Below are positions 46,201 through 58,115 of a DNA stretch of 64,000 nucleotides, one piece after another (position 1 is the first letter of the stretch; the number at the start of each line of letters is the position of its first letter). The stretch spans positions 1,364,001 to 1,428,000 of the forward strand of contig CAIIXF020000001.1 of NCBI GenBank assembly GCA_903813345.2, in the 5' to 3' direction. Made by a program: the position numbers and the translations under genes. The notes under the pieces were generated by a model, which was not told where the DNA came from, did not search any database, and saw only the letters and a list, made by a program, of their open reading frames with translations. The DNA is from Owenia fusiformis. Lineage: Eukaryota > Annelida > Polychaeta > Sabellida > Oweniidae.

Positions 46201-48623
46201 CACACTACTAAACCATATACATGTATATCATCAAAAAAGGATAGATGTTAAAAATATAAGGGCCAAGCAAGGTCATACTTTAAATTCATTAATTTCAGAT
46301 CTGATATAGTACAATACGCCAAGATTTTGAACTTGTTTAAAACATTAAGCTTCTTTAAAACCAATGTAAATTATGTTATACATATTTCCACACAACTAAA
46401 CCAAATATATCGTGAAAAGGGGATAGGTGTTAAAATCATATGGGCTAACCAAGGTTATACTTAAAATTCATACATTGCAGACCTGATATTGTACAATTCT
46501 TCAAATTAAAATCCTTAAACCTTCTTAAAATGCATCTAATTTATTTCTACATCTTAGATCCACACACAAAACTATACATATCATCAAAGAGGGACAGGTG
46601 TAAAAAATATAAGGCTCATCCAAGGTCTTACCTAAAATTTGTAAATTGAGACCTGATATTGTACAATTCTTCAAATTTTGAACTTGTTAGAATCCTTGAA
46701 TGTTCTTAAAATTCATCTAAACTATATTTTACATCTTAGTTCCATACCATAAAACTATAACTGTCATTAAAGAGGGACAGATGTAAAAAACAAGAGTCGT
46801 CCAAGGTCATACCTATAATTCAAAAATTCAGACCTGATATTGTACAATTCTTTAAATTTTTTACTCATAAAAATCCCTAAACACTCTTCAAAACCATCTA
46901 AATCATTTTTAACATCTTAGTTTCACATTACAAAACAATACATATCATCAAAGGGTGACAGATGTAAAAACATAAGAGCCCCGTCCAAGGTCTTTCGAGA
47001 AATTCATAGATTCAGACCTGATTTTGTCCAATTTTTCAAATTTCGAACTTGTTAAAATCCTAAAATCTCTTAAATTTATCTAAATTATATCTTACATCTT
47101 AGTTCCACACTATAAAACCATAAATATCATCAAAGAGGAACAGATGTAAAAAACAAAAGGGTCGTCTAAAGCCATACCTGAAATTCGAGAATTCAGAACT
47201 GATATTGTACAATTCTTCAAATTTTGAACTCATTAAAATCCCTAAACACTCTTCAAGACCATCTAAACCATTTTTTTACATCTTAGTTCCACACTACAAA
47301 ACAATACATATCATCATAGAGTGACAGATGTAAAAACATAAGAGCCATCCAAGGTCTTACCTGAAATTCGTAAGTTCAGACCTAATATTGTACAATTCTT
47401 CAAATTTTGGACTTGTTAAAATCCTTAAATCTTCTTAGAATTCATCTAAATTGTATTTTACATCTTAGTTCCACACTATAAAACAATACATATCATCAAA
47501 GAGTGACAGATGTAAAAAATATGTGGCTCACCAAAGGTCTTACCTGAAGTTCGTAAATTCAGACCTGATATTGTACAATTCTTCAAATTTTGAACTTGTT
47601 AAAATCCTTAAACCTTCTTAAAAACTATCTAAATTATTTTGTACATCTTAGTTCCACACTACAAAACCATAAATATCATCAAAGGGGAACAGATGTAAAA
47701 AATCTAAGGCTCATCCAAGGTCTTACCTAAAATTCGTAAATTCAGACCTGATATTGTACAATTCTTCAAATTTTGAACTTGTTAAAATCCTTAAACCTTC
47801 TTAAAAACCATCTAAATTATTTTGTACATCTTAGTTCCACACTACAAAATCATAAATATCATCAAAGGGGGACATATGTAAAAAATCTAAGGCTCATCCA
47901 AGGTCTTACTTAAAATTTGTAAATTCAGACCTGATATTGTACAATTCTTGGAATTTTGAACTTGTTTAAAACATTAAAATTCCTTAAAACCCATTTTAAT
48001 TAATTTTTACATCTTAGTTTCATACTTCAAAACCATATTTATCATCAAAGAGGGATAGATCTGGAAACCATAGGCATCAGCTATAGTCCTACACAAAATC
48101 ACCCCTCTCAAAAATGTCAAATTTTTCAGAAAATCAACAATTTTTTTCTCAGCTCTTACTAATTCAATTAGTTTGAACCTTTTAGGGCTTATAGCCCTAC
48201 TACTGGGTACTTCACATGAAATTTTCCAATGTCTTCCAGTGTCTGATTAAAAAGTGAGGCTCTAAATAGTAAGAAAATGGGTCACGAATTTGCCCCCTGG
48301 CGTACATACTTTGTACTATTTTTCAAATTCTGTAGCAGTGATTGGCATTATTTATTTTGCAAATGATTCATATATATAATGTCTATGTTTGTAACTTACA
48401 AACATCAAGATATCTAAAGATTTTGCAAATGAAAAAATTATTTTCCGGGGGTGGGGTGTTTTTGGGGGGTGGGGGGCTAACCCCTGAAAAAAAAGAATTA
48501 TGTACCACTCTGTGAAGCTATCACCTAGGTAGAATTTTCATCCAAGACTTCCCTCTAACTGAAAATGATGCCAAACCAACTATACTCCATTTATTAAGAA
48601 TTTTCCTCCTCGCTCTTAGAGTA
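43230..48623. mobile_element. 5.4 kb foldback element with opposed 183-bp satellite arrays
   Basis: The termini are inverted copies beginning TACTCTAAGAGCGAGGAGGA. The first roughly 650 bp of each side match very closely in inverse orientation, including CACCCCACCCCC-type runs, GTACGCCAGGGGGCAAATTC and GGCTATAAGCCCTAAAAGG. Inside, both arms become tandem arrays of one 183-bp unit (marker TTGTACAATATCAGGTCTGA): about five copies on the left (near 43911, 44094, 44277, 44464, 44649) and about fifteen inverted copies on the right (45430-47940). The centre, 44700-45310, differs. There is no transposase or long frame. Architecture is that of foldback elements, whose long ends carry tandem repeats. 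A short AAA at both borders may be the target duplication. Confidence 0.85.
45079..45324. repeat. 123-bp tandem duplication in the foldback centre
   Basis: Two adjacent copies of 123 bp start at 45079 and 45202 (GTGAATCTTTTTGG) and share GGAATAGATTGGTACATGAA and TCACACCCATAGATCTGATT. They differ at few positions. The unit is not the 183-bp unit of the arms. Confidence 0.8.
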
Positions 48624-49587
48624 AAATGACATTAACGGCATTCATTATGCATCAGAAAAGTCCGTTTTAAAGATTTCAAATTTAAAGAGAGACTTTTTCA
48701 TTTAAAATATTTTAACGGTATCTCTACTTGATTGTACGTTATCATTTGAAAGGTATAAGAATGATATTTCTGACTTATTTAAGTCTGACGAAGCCAAAGG
48801 ATAAAAATCATCTGCACTGTGAATATGAAATTTTCTTTTGGTCTGCGGTGCGCTTCATCGATGCCCCACCGAAAACGTTCTTATAGTTATGTTTTTCATT
48901 CGAGCTGAGTTAAGTCGCCAGAACGAATTATTTTTTTCAGGGGCTTCTGATATCACATCACAAAACTCTCAGCATAAACTCAATTCATTCCTGTCATTTT
49001 CAGTTTTTCTTTGACGTTCTGGAAGTTTAATTTTCGGTGCAATGGGTTACCCCGGTTTTGCTTTAGAGAGAGAGAGAACCTTGAAAGAATTAATCTCGCT
49101 TTGTTGGCTCCATTCTCGATCGAAGGGTGTATTTTGTGTTTCTGATTTCTTTTTGCTAGTCGGTTGGCGATATATTTCAAAGAGGAGTGTATTTTTGCAT
49201 TGCTTGCCTTACATTTTCTTTAATATTCTTGGGCATTGCTTAGTTTTTTCTTTTCTCTGTCTCTTTTCCAACGAATTGCGTTTCGCGAAGGCATTTTAAT
49301 ATTACAGATTATGTACAGATCGTGCAAATGGAATTCAAGGAAATAATAATTAATTATAACACAAAAACATCGTTGAAAGCGTTAATCGTTCATATTACTT
49401 AATTAGAGTTTTCGGTTTGTGCTGTTCTCCATTAATAATAATTGCATTACTTGAAAAGAAAACAGAATGCAAACATTAACTTTAGGGACTTTATGATTGA
49501 TTTCAGCGATCCCCGGGAATACACTGAACGAAACGTTATTTACTGAGGGTCAACTATTTTTGGCTTTAATGGTCTTCATATAACTTT
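48624..49587. other. Between foldback element and LINE, no gene recognised
   Basis: Frames open on both strands around 49000-49300 but neither has recognisable content, splice context or conservation within the window. A simple GAGAGAGAGA run is present near 49064. Confidence 0.45.
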
Positions 49588-52500
49588 TTTTTTTTTTCTC
49601 AATTTACATTTTCACTACACAAGGATACAAGTGATTTGCTGTAAGCCGTTTTTACAAATGAAATAGAAATACAAAGAATACCAAATTCGACACACAGACA
49701 CATTCCACTCACACGACATTCATTCATATCATGCATACCACACACATACAATCACTCATCAAAAATATTTTCCAGTCTGAGACCTTCGTTTAAATAGGCT
49801 TGAAATCCAACACAAGTCAGTGGCATGTTGGAATAATAAGCTCTATGAACATAGTATTTTAATATCAAAACGGAAAAGTTAAACTTTCTAAAATGTTTCC
49901 TATCGAAATACCCAACAATGACGTGTTGCTCATTTAAGTGTATATCCTTTTCTCTCCATTGATCTCCGAAATATTTTAAAAGACTTTTGATGTTCTTGCA
50001 CTCCCAAAAACGGTGGACAATCGTCTCTTTTTGGCCGCAAAAATCACATTTATCATTCGTACGTATACCAACAAGTTTAAGGTACAAATTTGAGGCATAA
50101 ATATTATTAATAATCTTATACTGTAATTCCCAAAAAGCGTGGTTTTTGGTTATGTCATATACCATTGAACACATATCTCGAGCGTTAACATTATATTTGC
50201 AACATAAGCGCTTAACGCTTATTGATTCAGAAAAACATTGTTGATTGATGTACAATTGAATCATTTTTGTATTCAAATTTTTGATGTGGACCGTTTTGTT
50301 ACCAATAAAAAACTCTTCGATGCTTTCAGTATATTCGGTTTCACACTTCGCTTTCGGATCGCTTTTTAAAATTGATTTCCATTTCTTTGGAATGGAAGAT
50401 ATTAGGCTAATGTAGTCTAAAAAGTTTATATCCACCTGGAACTTGTATTTAAAATCATTCAGTTCCATAAAACTACCATTCCCATTTAGTAAATCATTTA
50501 TTTGAACAACCCCCATTTCCAAAAGGCTTTTTTGAAATATCTGTTTACCCTCCCTAAGTATGTATTTATTATGCCATAGTATCTCGCTCTTTACCTCAGA
50601 ACTGTTTTTTGGTTCCTCCGTCTCACTTACCGTTGAATAATATGAAAGAGCATTCATATAGAAATCGGGGATTTTTTGTTTAAATAGGCGTACATCATAT
50701 CTACATTGCAGAAGTAGATTAAGACCGCCAAAATGTTCAAAATATATTCGCGGAATCACTTTCCAGTGGCTAAGTTGGTCATCAAGGAATCGTTTAAGCC
50801 ACATAATTTTTAGTGCTTTTTCCATCGATGTCATGTTCACCATACGAATGCCCCCCTGATCATAAGATCCGACCACAGTATTTCGCTTTATTTTATCCCG
50901 TTTCCCTTTCCACAAAAAATTATAAATCAAAGTATTCACCTTTGAAATGATGCTGTCGGGCGTAACAGTCATGGACATAGAATATACGATCTGTGAAACT
51001 GCAAGGGATTTGATTATCATAATACGACCGTAAATGGTGAGATTTCGCTTACCCCAGAGGTTCAGAATCCTCTTCAACGATTCTATTTTCCGGTCAAAAT
51101 TCATCGCCTTATTATGCTCTGGATCGTATGATACACTGATGCCTAAAAACTTACTTGGCCTCTTTACCCAAATACAGCCCCCAATATTCGGATTTACACC
51201 ATCATGGTTGGCACCAACACTAAAACATTCGGTTTTTTCCTTATTAATTTTTAGGCCCGATAATTGATAAAAATTTTCGAAAATGCTTAAGGCAGCTTCA
51301 AGGGAATTTGCATCTTTGAGTATTAGAGACGTGTCATCGGCATACATAATCAATTTCTGAGTGTGGCCATTTAGATCGATTCCTTTCACATTTTCATCTT
51401 GCCTGATCTTAAGGGCAAGTACCTCAATACATATAACAAAAAGGGAGCAACTTAACGGATCTCCTTGACGGACACCCCTATGTACTTTAAACCACCCAGT
51501 AGAATGCCCGTTGTTCAATACGCAGCTATTGATATCAGTGTAAAAGAGCTTAACCCAACGGATTAACTCATCGCCAAAATTAAAGTACCGCAACGCAAAA
51601 TCAATAAAACTCCATTCGATACTGTCATATGCTTTTTCAAAGTCAATTAAAGAAATAATGCCTGGTATTTTCCTTTCTCTAGTATATACTAGTAAATCCT
51701 CCATGAATCGAATGTTTGCGCCAATCAGTCTTCCTTTGACAAAGGCAGTCTGATCGGGTTCAATAATCGCTTCAATTCTCTTACTTACCACTTTAGAAAC
51801 AATTTTATAATCTATATTTAACAATGAAATTGGACGCCAGTTTTAAAGCAGAGATAAATCCTTTCCCGATTTTTCAATCAAAGATATTACGCCCTGCCTT
51901 TGACTAACAGATAAGAGTCCAACTCTAAGTGAGAGGTTAAAACTGTCAACAACACCTGTCGAAATGTCGTTCCAAAATGCTTTATACCATTCGGCCGAAA
52001 GGCCATCACTCCCCGGTGTTTTGTTCGACTTAAACGTTGAGAGAACTTTAAAGCATTCTGCTTCAGTAAGTCTGAGTTCGCACGATGCCTTCTGCGCTTC
52101 AGATAGTTTACGCGACTGTAGATTATTAGTAAAAATGTCAAAATCTTTGAAATCGGGCGAGACCTTTTCAGAGTATAAATCTTGATAAAAGAGTTTAATT
52201 TCATTCAAAATACGAGTATCATTTTCGATACTTACTCCACCAATCGACAAATTTGTTATGTGTTTTTTCTCGTGGTTTGATTTTTCCAAATTAAAGAAAA
52301 AAGACGTACATCTTTCATTTTTTTCATACTGGTCAATTTTTGCTCGGATCAAATGACCTTCCGCCTTATAGATACACATTTTTTCAAGTTTGACTTTTGC
52401 TCTTTCATAGGCTTCGCATACCGAAGAGATTAAGGTAGAGCCGTCACTTGCAATTAAAGATTCAAGATGTTCGATCTCCTTTAGTAACTCAAGTTCAGCT

Positions 52501-53480
52501 TTTCGATTTTCACGACATTTTAACTTTGAAAAATGTATTGTCTTTTCCTTAATTTTGAACTTCATGAATTCCCATAATTCGATCTTGCTGAGATCACGGT
52601 GCTCGTCACGTAATTTTGTTATGAGGCTTCGGATGCTTAAAGAGTACTCCTCGTCTTGTAGCAAACTATTATTAAATTTCCAAAAACCCGCCCCCCTCAT
52701 TTCTGTATCCAAACCAATATTAAGTCGTAATAATTTATGATCAGAAAGAATGGCAGGCTCGATAAAGCACTCATCATTCTTTTTGATCCTCCTGTCAACA
52801 AAAAACATATCAATCCTACTTTTAAATTTTGAATTTTTAAACTCATCCTTCGCAAAGGACTCATAAGTATATTGTACCGCAGAAAGGTTTAACGTTCTCC
52901 AGATATCAAAAAGATTAAAATCATGTATCATTGATCTCACGATACCGGCAGATTCGGATTCTTTATGTTTTGTCATTCCGTAGGAATATCTATCCGTATT
53001 AGGGTCGAGAATCGTGTTACAATCACCTCCTATAATCAAAAAATCTGAAGCAAAGTTCGTTGAAATATGAGTGTGAAGCTTTTCAAAGAAAGTCTTATTT
53101 TCGTGACCATCGTTTGGCGCGTAGATATTCACAAAAGTATAAGAGTGAGTACCTATTTTACATTTAACGATAACATACCTACCTGACGAATGTGTATCGA
53201 TATCCAAAATGTCATATCGCTGATGTTTAGAAAAAAGTATCGCGACTCCACGCTCGCTCCGTTTTTGACCATGCGCAAAATATATATCAGATCCCCATTC
53301 CCTTTTCCACATATTTTCATCGGCTATTGACGAATGGGTTTCTTGTAGAAAAACAACATCAAGTCTTTTTCTTTTCAGAAATAAGAAAATAGACGCCCTC
53401 TTTTTATTTTGTCTCAGTCCCTTCGTATTTAGGGACCCTAAATTTAAGTTACGGATAGGAGCAATATGGTTTCACCAAAG
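49588..53480 (-). mobile_element. L1/Tx1-like non-LTR retrotransposon (LINE)
   Basis: One minus-strand element carries an apurinic-type endonuclease followed by a reverse transcriptase and a C-terminal zinc knuckle. After the stop come about 160 bp of GT-rich 3' UTR (CA-rich on the plus strand), ending at a run of A on the minus strand (T-run 49588-49599), the likely 3' tail. No ORF1 was found upstream of the endonuclease, so the copy is probably 5'-truncated or begins close to 53480. Apart from one nonsense codon the coding region is intact, so the insertion is young. Confidence 0.85.
49752..53471 (-). pseudogene. LINE ORF2: endonuclease-reverse transcriptase with one in-frame stop
   Basis: The frame is open from just after an upstream TGA (53472-53474) to the stop at 49752, except for one TAA at 51843-51845. 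The endonuclease half shows SLNTKGL, FLQETHS, GGDCNTI and SDHKLL, the catalytic Glu, Asp and Ser-Asp-His motifs. The RT half shows NWRPISLLN, PDQTAFVKGR, IDFEKAYDSI, RQGDPLS and the catalytic YADD, then a CCHC knuckle CDFCGQKETIVHRFWEC near the end. In the family the position of the stop is normally Lys before NWRPISLLN, so a single base change explains it. The first ATG in frame is at 53312, but the domain clearly starts upstream of it. RT spelling points to the L1/Tx1 side of the LINE tree; the exact clade is not settled. Confidence 0.88.
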
Positions 53481-54290
53481 ACTTAGCCATGAGACCGCGT
53501 AACACAGGCATACATACATTATACTTGCCCAGGTGGTTAAAAACTTCGGAGGAATATCAGATAAAAGCATGTTATATTTTCTCGGTCTAGTGCATCTACA
53601 GATAGGATATAACACACTACCTCATACCTTACACAATAAAAACTCGTATATGTATTTGAGTTACTCACATAAATCCTGTTCAATACAAAAGACATGGACA
53701 CACAAAAGGCATTCAGGTGCAACACACTCACGCACATCAAAGCACACATTATCGCACATAAATACATGGTATGATTTGCAAAGTCACAAAAACATACATT
53801 CACACCCAAACATACGAGACTCACAGAGTATTTAACAGAAACAATATTCATTTTCAAAATACAAAAAGAAGCCGCTTCAAAACCTTTGCATAGAAGTCCA
53901 GTCGTATGCGTACAGTAGCGGTAATAATTCAATATACAGTTTTAAAAAAATGTGGTTTACAGAACATAAGTTATATACCCTTCTCAACCATTACTTAAAT
54001 TCCTACAATAAATCACCCTGGCTGTTGGGAATAGTCAGTATAGTTACGCCCTGACTATCTAAAAAGATTATTTAAAGGGGCCTACAATTGAAACACTTTT
54101 ATAAATGTTTGAATGTTTGATCGAGAAACACAAAATCGAAAAAATGGCCCCATAAGTATTTGTTAGTAGTAAGCATTGTTTCGAAAATAAGAAAACCTCT
54201 AGCTAGCTACTAGCCATCAGTTACATCCCTCTATTAATAAACCTTGGAATTTATAGATAGGTTTCGCCTTCGCACCCAAGAAACAGGTAA
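53481..54290. other. CA-rich low-complexity DNA, no gene
   Basis: From about 53640 to 53830 the plus strand is rich in CACA and CATA words, which keeps frames open on the minus strand without protein-like content. Beyond that nothing was recognised. It could include the 5' UTR of the neighbouring LINE. Confidence 0.45.
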
Positions 54291-55150
54291 CTCACAAAGC
54301 AACCCAATTAACAGGTTACTCAAAAGGCAATTCAAGAAACAGGTAACTCAAATGGCAACCCAAGAAACGGGTTACTCAAAAGGGTCTACATTTAAGAACG
54401 TATAGACATATTTTGATACATGATTGAGATAAACAAGGTTGAGAAAGCTGCCCATAAATCACAATTAAGTAACCAGTGTTGTTTCAAGTAAAAAAAGAAA
54501 ACTAAATTTACATATTGAAAAATATCAATAGGAGTATCATCACATAAGGTAAACCTAAAAAATACATGCTGCCAAAACATCAGTGGCTACATAAGACGCT
54601 AACATATTGTTATTGAAGAGGCTACCTTGCACAACCAGGTTATTGTTTTGACAATGCATCTTTTACAGTACCAAAAATACTCGCTTCCATCATAAGTGGG
54701 TACTGGCAGATCATATAAATCTTTGACCATTTTCAATGGTGTAACTATTCAAAATGCAACCCAAGAAACACGTTAATCAAAAGAGTCTACATTTAAGAAC
54801 GTAATAAACATATTTTTGATACGTGATTGAGATACACAAGATTGAAAAGGCTGTCCCGTGAATCACACTTGAGTAACCAATGTAGTTTCAAAAAGAAAAA
54901 AGAAACACTGAATATACATATTGAGAAATATTAATCATCACATAAGGTAAAAACCTAAAATAATACTTGCTGCCAACATCCGCGGCTACATAAAACGCTT
55001 TACATTTTGTTAGTGTAGAGGCTACATTACACAACCAGATTATTGTTTTAACAAAACATCTTTTACAATACCAAAAATGCTTGTTTCCATCGTAGATGGG
55101 TACTGGAAGATCATATAAATCTTTGACCATTTTCAATGGTGTAACTATAT
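54290..55150. repeat. 400-bp tandem duplication with GGTAACTCA minisatellite
   Basis: Two copies of a roughly 400-bp unit (about 54350-54749 and 54750-55150) share CTACATTTAAGAACGTA, TTGACCATTTTCAATGGTGT and long stretches between. The first copy is preceded by a short array of CAGGTAACTCA / GCAACCCAAGAAA units. On the minus strand both copies encode the same peptide pattern: VTPLKMVKDLYDLPVP, then YDG, FWYCKRC, VKTI and WLC. No family was recognised, and copy 1 has a stop soon after. It may be a duplicated exon of an unrecognised or dead gene. Confidence 0.6.
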
Positions 55151-56332
55151 CTCTTACGCAGTGTAAATTCATCACAACTTGATCTATCCAAAAAAGGCCA
55201 TTAAATTGTACTGAGAAACATTACAAGTTATTTCTTGAAATATTTGCACATTGCTTTACATGTACTAACTTGAATCGTTTCCTTGTCTATGAGTTGATCT
55301 TTATGCGTTATTACTGAATAACTGTTAAACATGTGTTTTAAGAATATGGGTAATTATATAAAATTAAACCAATCCATCTGGGATTTATAAAAAATGGCTA
55401 ATTACTGCTTTGAGTTCAATGCTATAATCGTGACGTTTTTCACGCGTGACGTTTGTCACAGTTTCGCACAATATCAGTTCATAGATGGGATAATGCTGGT
55501 TATTTCGAAAATCCTCTTTTGTTATGATGGAGTGGACATATTGTTTTCTTGGAAAGTGCCCCATTTCCATCAAGATTACTGTCAATATATGAGTAACATC
55601 AAGGTCGTTTTTCACAAGCAAAACGGTGATTTTTCAGAATTTTTCAGATCATGCTCATTATAATCCAATCACAACTATTATCACGATTTGTTACACGATG
55701 GTCTGATAAACTGAACTTAAGACTTGATAATCACAGATAATTTATTTATCTCGAGTTTCCCTACTGCCGTCTGGGCCCGTTTTAACGACCGTGACGTTTT
55801 TCACAGAATAAATTTTACACTTACTATAATGGGTATATATAATCGGTAATAGGTGAGAAGCAAATACACTGCTGCCATCACACTATGACTGGAAGTTTTC
55901 TATGCCAACAGAACAAAAATGAAAATATGCGACCATTTATAACTGAGATATGGCATGTTTTCACAGGCGTGTTGTCCCGTTTCATCAACAAATTCACGAA
56001 ATTCACATCTTATTCGCGAGTTATTAAAGTTAGTAACAACCGGAATGATCAATAAGTATGCTGACCGAATTTAGATAAAGGCATTTTATTTTAATATTCA
56101 TAAAACAATGAGAAAAAATCATTTTCGTTTTGGCTATTTTCAATTACATGAAATATACCCATTTTTAACATTAATTGGTTTTGAATGACATGCGTAGTCA
56201 GTTCAATTTATACGTGAAATGTTACGGAAAACACGAAAAATGAGGCTTTTGTACGTTGGTCATTTACGTATTCGATTTTACCCTTCGATTATATTGTTTT
56301 TAGTTCTAAAAATATCACTATATGAACAAGCC
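55151..56332. other. No gene recognised; CRE-like GTGACGTTTTTCAC words
   Basis: A minus-strand frame at 55385-55621 has a protein-like look (MEMGHFPRKQYVHSI, then ILCETVTNVTREKR) but no recognised family. GTGACGTTTTTCAC occurs near 55430 and 55790, with a diverged GTGACGTTTGTCAC between them. These are imperfect palindromes containing TGACGT, the half of a cAMP-response element; their role is unknown. Confidence 0.35.
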
Positions 56333-58115
56333 CAGTGTCACGGAGCGGTAGGCAAACTGCGCGCCTACTATGCACGCAGTTTGGAACACTGACAAACTGC
56401 GCGCCTATTCACAAAATGACAGACAGGGAGGACACGACTCCCAAGAGGATGGAAATTACTGGAAATACTAGGCTAGTTTTGGTTTTCAGACAGTACCAAG
56501 ATGCGGAGACTAACTTAGTTTATACGTAGCACTCGATTTTTTTTCCCGATGCATATCTAGTTATCTCAAAATAAGGTTCCCAAGGAGCTTTCGTGTTAAA
56601 ATTATACAGTGTTGCGTCATATAATGTCTGTTTTTCGTAGTTTGACGTTTATTCAGCCCTTGTGTTTGCATATTCTGAAAGATATAGGATTGCTGCACAT
56701 GGTTTAAGTAATATAGTTTGTTTGTTAAACAGTGACAAGCCATTAACGTGATTTTATTTTTTTCGCTGTCAAACTGCGTGCATACTTTCACGTGGATTTC
56801 ACAAACTGCGTGCCTAATATTTACAAACTGCGCGCCTATATTTACAAACTGCGCGCCTAATTTGCAAGCTGTGTGCAAGTTTCTTGTGTATTTTCAGAAA
56901 ACGTAAACGCCACTCACTAAACCTGTCCCTATATAAAAAGAAACCAAAGTCTGACCCTAACAAAAATGTAGATAAAATTGAATTTCTGAATTTTTGCTCG
57001 TCATGCATGCATGGTCACTTATTTATGGTAACATGGGTAATAAGTTTCAAGTCGAAAGAGTGAGATTGTTGTAAATATCTTTTTCTTACTTATTTTGCTA
57101 AAACTGTGAATTTTTATAGCATTTTATAATGAGGAATTCATTGAATTCTAAGAAATGGCTTTTTGGACTGCATCAATCAAAAATATAAATAAAAAAGGAT
57201 TCAATATATATTTACACAATTTTTATGAACGAATTGTATTTATGTTGCACCATGCATCATGCACCATGTTAGTTTACAATAAAGTAGTAAAATAGGCACT
57301 TCGGCACTTCGACGGGGACTAGGCGGGGGCCACATGGGTGTCTTTTAGTAGGACCCCAATAGAACAAAACCATTTTCATGAGATTTTTGAACTCAACTGA
57401 GCTCTATATGATGAAGTCGAATTATTGCATCAATTTTTTATTAAATCATATAGACAAGAACAAAATAAAATATAAATATGTACATTTCCACTGGTTGTCA
57501 ACCATCAACCCAATTTTAGTTTTTGATTTATTTGAACCTTTTCAATCTCTACCTTTTCAACTTACTTACGTACTCCCATGAAATCACATAGGCCTGCATT
57601 ACTGAGAAGTCATCGATAATATGCACGCAGTTTGGAAGAGTAGGCACGCAGTTTGTGATTTCTGGCTAAAATAGGCGCGCAGTTTGTGTTTTATTACTTC
57701 TTTCTGTGATGTTCTTCTATTTTAATACGAAATATTTTGTATTGTACGGGAAAACTGGGTTGAGATTTACCTGTGAATCAATACCCAAGTGTTTTATATT
57801 TCTGTGAAACTTGCGATATCAACTTATGTATCGGTGATCGAAAAATCGATGTCAATTTTTGTATTAATCTGCTTATATTTTTAAACCTACGTTCATCTGG
57901 ACATGCATTTCGCTATCACATGGTTGAATCATATAATCGCCACCGAATGGACGTGTTGAACTATAAAACAATTCAGAATAAATGTCTTAAAATGACGTTT
58001 GAAAACATAGACTCCAACTTTTATGATGCAATGTTGATAGGCGCGCAGTTTGTCAGTCTTTCAAACTGCGTGCATAGTAGGCAAGCAGTTTGGCTACCGC
58101 ACCGTGAGTGTGCTG
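56333..58115. mobile_element. Mirror-symmetric TIR element with 13 copies of AAACTGCGYGCCTA
   Basis: Ends of about 75 bp are inverted copies (left CAGTGTCACGGAGCGGTAGG; right the inverse of CACGGTGCGGTAGCCAAACT). The 14-mer AAACTGCGYGCMTA occurs 13 times: forward, inverse, forward at the left end (56354-56407); four forward at 56771-56858; three inverse at 57621-57685; inverse, forward, inverse at the right end (58038-58091). The layout is a mirror image about the centre, as expected of binding sites for one protein acting on both ends. The interior between clusters is AT-rich and has no recognised transposase; a frame at 57773-58141 is unlike any family I know. Confidence 0.8.

Noticed and set aside
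49042-49299. Open frame on the plus strand between foldback and LINE
   Set aside because: No splice context, no recognised motif, and an equally open antisense frame.
53537-53932. LINE ORF1
   Set aside because: The frame is kept open by CA-rich repeats and shows no coiled coil, RRM or zinc-knuckle pattern expected of ORF1 proteins.
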